Positions 5,912 to 6,448 of a stretch of DNA of 6,448 bases are shown here, piece by piece (position 1 is the stretch's first letter; each line of letters starts with the position of its first letter). The stretch comes from Pseudomonadota bacterium (GTDB lineage: Bacteria > Pseudomonadota > Alphaproteobacteria > Rhizobiales > Devosiaceae). The stretch spans positions 1-6,448 of the forward strand of contig JAEYYP010000113.1 of assembly GCA_023428425.1 (NCBI GenBank), read 5' to 3'. Below the pieces are notes generated by a model. The model searched no databases, was not told the DNA's origin, and worked only from the letters and a program-made list of their open reading frames with translations. The position numbers and the translations under genes were made by a program.

Positions 5912-5940
5912 TAAATGGGCGTGTAGTTACACGGTGTCAA
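5912..5940 (-). promoter_or_regulatory. candidate marR promoter with operator in the spacer
   Basis: On the minus strand a consensus TTGACA (5940-5935, as CTTGACA) is followed after 17 bases by the weak -10 CATTTA (5917-5912). The whole spacer is taken up by the inverted repeat. Transcription would start at about 5905-5904, at the A of the marR ATG. Repressor bound in the spacer would exclude RNA polymerase, as expected for MarR autorepression. Confidence 0.5.
5920..5933. promoter_or_regulatory. candidate MarR operator in the marR-icd intergenic region
   Basis: CGTGTAGTTACACG is a perfect inverted repeat with 6-bp arms and a 2-bp centre, identical in both arms to the site at 5442-5455. It lies 15 bases upstream of the marR ATG and about 94 bases upstream of the icd ATG. 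Its position is ideal for marR autorepression; an effect on icd is possible but the distance makes direct repression less likely. Confidence 0.6.
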
Positions 5941-5944
5941 GTGA

Positions 5945-5959
5945 CGTGCCGAACGCACG
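5945..5959. repeat. short inverted repeat in marR-icd intergenic region
   Basis: CGTGC (5945-5949) and GCACG (5955-5959) form perfect 5-bp arms around CGAAC. It lies just upstream of the marR -35 box and about 30 bases before the candidate icd -10. It is short enough to be chance in GC-rich DNA; if real it could be a second regulator site for icd. Confidence 0.25.
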
Positions 5960-5987
5960 CCACCCCGCTTCCGTCCGGCCGATTTCA

Positions 5988-6018
5988 TGCTATTGAGCCC
6001 CAGCACAATTCCGAGGAG
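5988..6018 (+). promoter_or_regulatory. candidate icd extended -10 and ribosome binding site
   Basis: TGCTATTGA (5988-5996) has the TG-N of an extended -10 followed by TATTGA. The -35 region 17 bases upstream (CTTCCG, 5968-5973) is poor. Transcription would start near 6003. GAGGAG (6013-6018) lies eight bases before the icd ATG and is a strong Shine-Dalgarno, unlike the other starts in this window. Confidence 0.4.
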
Positions 6019-6026
6019 CTTCTGCA

Positions 6027-6448
6027 ATGGCCAAGATCGTAGTCCAGAACCCCGTCGTCGCCCTCGATGGCGACGAGATGACCCGCATCATCTGGCAGGC
6101 GATCAAGGACAAGCTGATCCGTCCCTACCTCGACCGAAAGATCGAGTATTACGACCTCTCAGTGCAGAACCGTGACGCCACCAACGACCAGGTGACCGTC
6201 AATGCCGCCAACGCCATCAAGAAGCACGGCGTCGGCATCAAGTGCGCGACCATCACGCCCGACGAGCAGCGGGTCGAGGAGTTCAAGCTCAAGAAGATGT
6301 GGAAGTCGCCCAACGGCACCATCCGCAACATCCTCGGCGGCGTGATCTTCCGCGAGCCGATCATCATGAGCAACGTGCCGCGCCTCGTGCCGGGCTGGAC
6401 CCAGCCGATCATCGTCGGCCGCCACGCCTTCGGCGACCAGTACAAGGC
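6027..6448 (+). CDS. icd: NADP-dependent isocitrate dehydrogenase (partial, N-terminal 140 residues)
   Basis: TCA-cycle enzyme that oxidises isocitrate to 2-oxoglutarate and CO2 with NADP+, in the cytoplasm. I translated 140 codons from the ATG at 6027 before the right edge; the family has about 400-405 residues, so only the first third is present. The sequence is of the mitochondrial/eukaryote-like homodimeric subfamily usual in alphaproteobacteria rather than the E. coli type. Diagnostic stretches are LDGDEMTRIIW (13-23), CATITPDE (73-80), RVEEFKLKKMW (82-92), KSPNGTIRNILGG (93-105) with the isocitrate-contacting Ser94/Asn96 region and Arg100, FRE (108-110) with Arg109, and GRHAFGDQY (131-139) with Arg132, which also contacts substrate. 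The start follows GAGGAG at eight bases. It is divergent from marR, with 122 bases between the start codons. Confidence 0.96.
   Translation, partial: MAKIVVQNPVVALDGDEMTRIIWQAIKDKLIRPYLDRKIEYYDLSVQNRDATNDQVTVNAANAIKKHGVGIKCATITPDEQRVEEFKLKKMWKSPNGTIRNILGGVIFREPIIMSNVPRLVPGWTQPIIVGRHAFGDQYK

Noticed and set aside
5491..6027. Longer marR start giving 178 residues
   Set aside because: The extra 41 residues would be encoded by the predicted promoter, operator and the icd upstream region, and do not resemble the start of MarR proteins.

Overview
The window looks like ordinary chromosome from a GC-rich alphaproteobacterium, probably of the order Hyphomicrobiales. Three things suggest this: the mitochondrial-like type of NADP isocitrate dehydrogenase at the right edge, the CTTGA(C/T)-type -35 boxes, and the strong G/C bias at third codon positions, which leaves long meaningless open frames opposite the real genes. 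A Devosia-like genus is only a guess. I see no mobile element, CRISPR array, tRNA or rRNA, and no gap between genes longer than about 140 bases.

Layout, left to right. On the minus strand are an MFS drug/siderophore-type exporter cut by the left edge, the tRNA 2'-O-methyltransferase TrmJ, and two tandem paralogous GNAT acetyltransferases. A divergent plus-strand pair follows: a GFA-type zinc protein translationally coupled (ATGA overlap) to a small TfoX N-terminal-domain protein. The end of the latter overlaps tail-to-tail with a minus-strand beta-ketoacyl-ACP synthase of the FabF/KAS II type. Upstream of that gene, in the same direction, is a MarR-family regulator. The isocitrate dehydrogenase gene icd is transcribed divergently from marR and runs off the right edge.

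The most interesting regulatory signal is a perfect 14-bp inverted repeat, CGTGTA-N2-TACACG. It occurs twice: inside the -35/-10 spacer of the predicted marR promoter, and directly in front of the fabF-like gene. This points to a small self-contained regulon in which the MarR protein represses itself and separately controls the ketoacyl synthase. The regulator has a cysteine near its N-terminus, roughly where OhrR-type sensors carry their redox cysteine. The synthase keeps the Cys-His-His-Lys catalytic set but has an atypical NAHSTST motif, so it may be an accessory rather than the housekeeping KAS.

Other points of note are two candidate leaderless promoters (marR and the upstream GNAT gene), a near-perfect palindrome over the start codon of that GNAT gene, an 8-bp inverted repeat around the trmJ promoter and ribosome binding site, and degenerate acetyl-CoA motifs in one of the two GNAT paralogs. 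Most of the gene content is conventional. The regulatory points are inferences from sequence alone.
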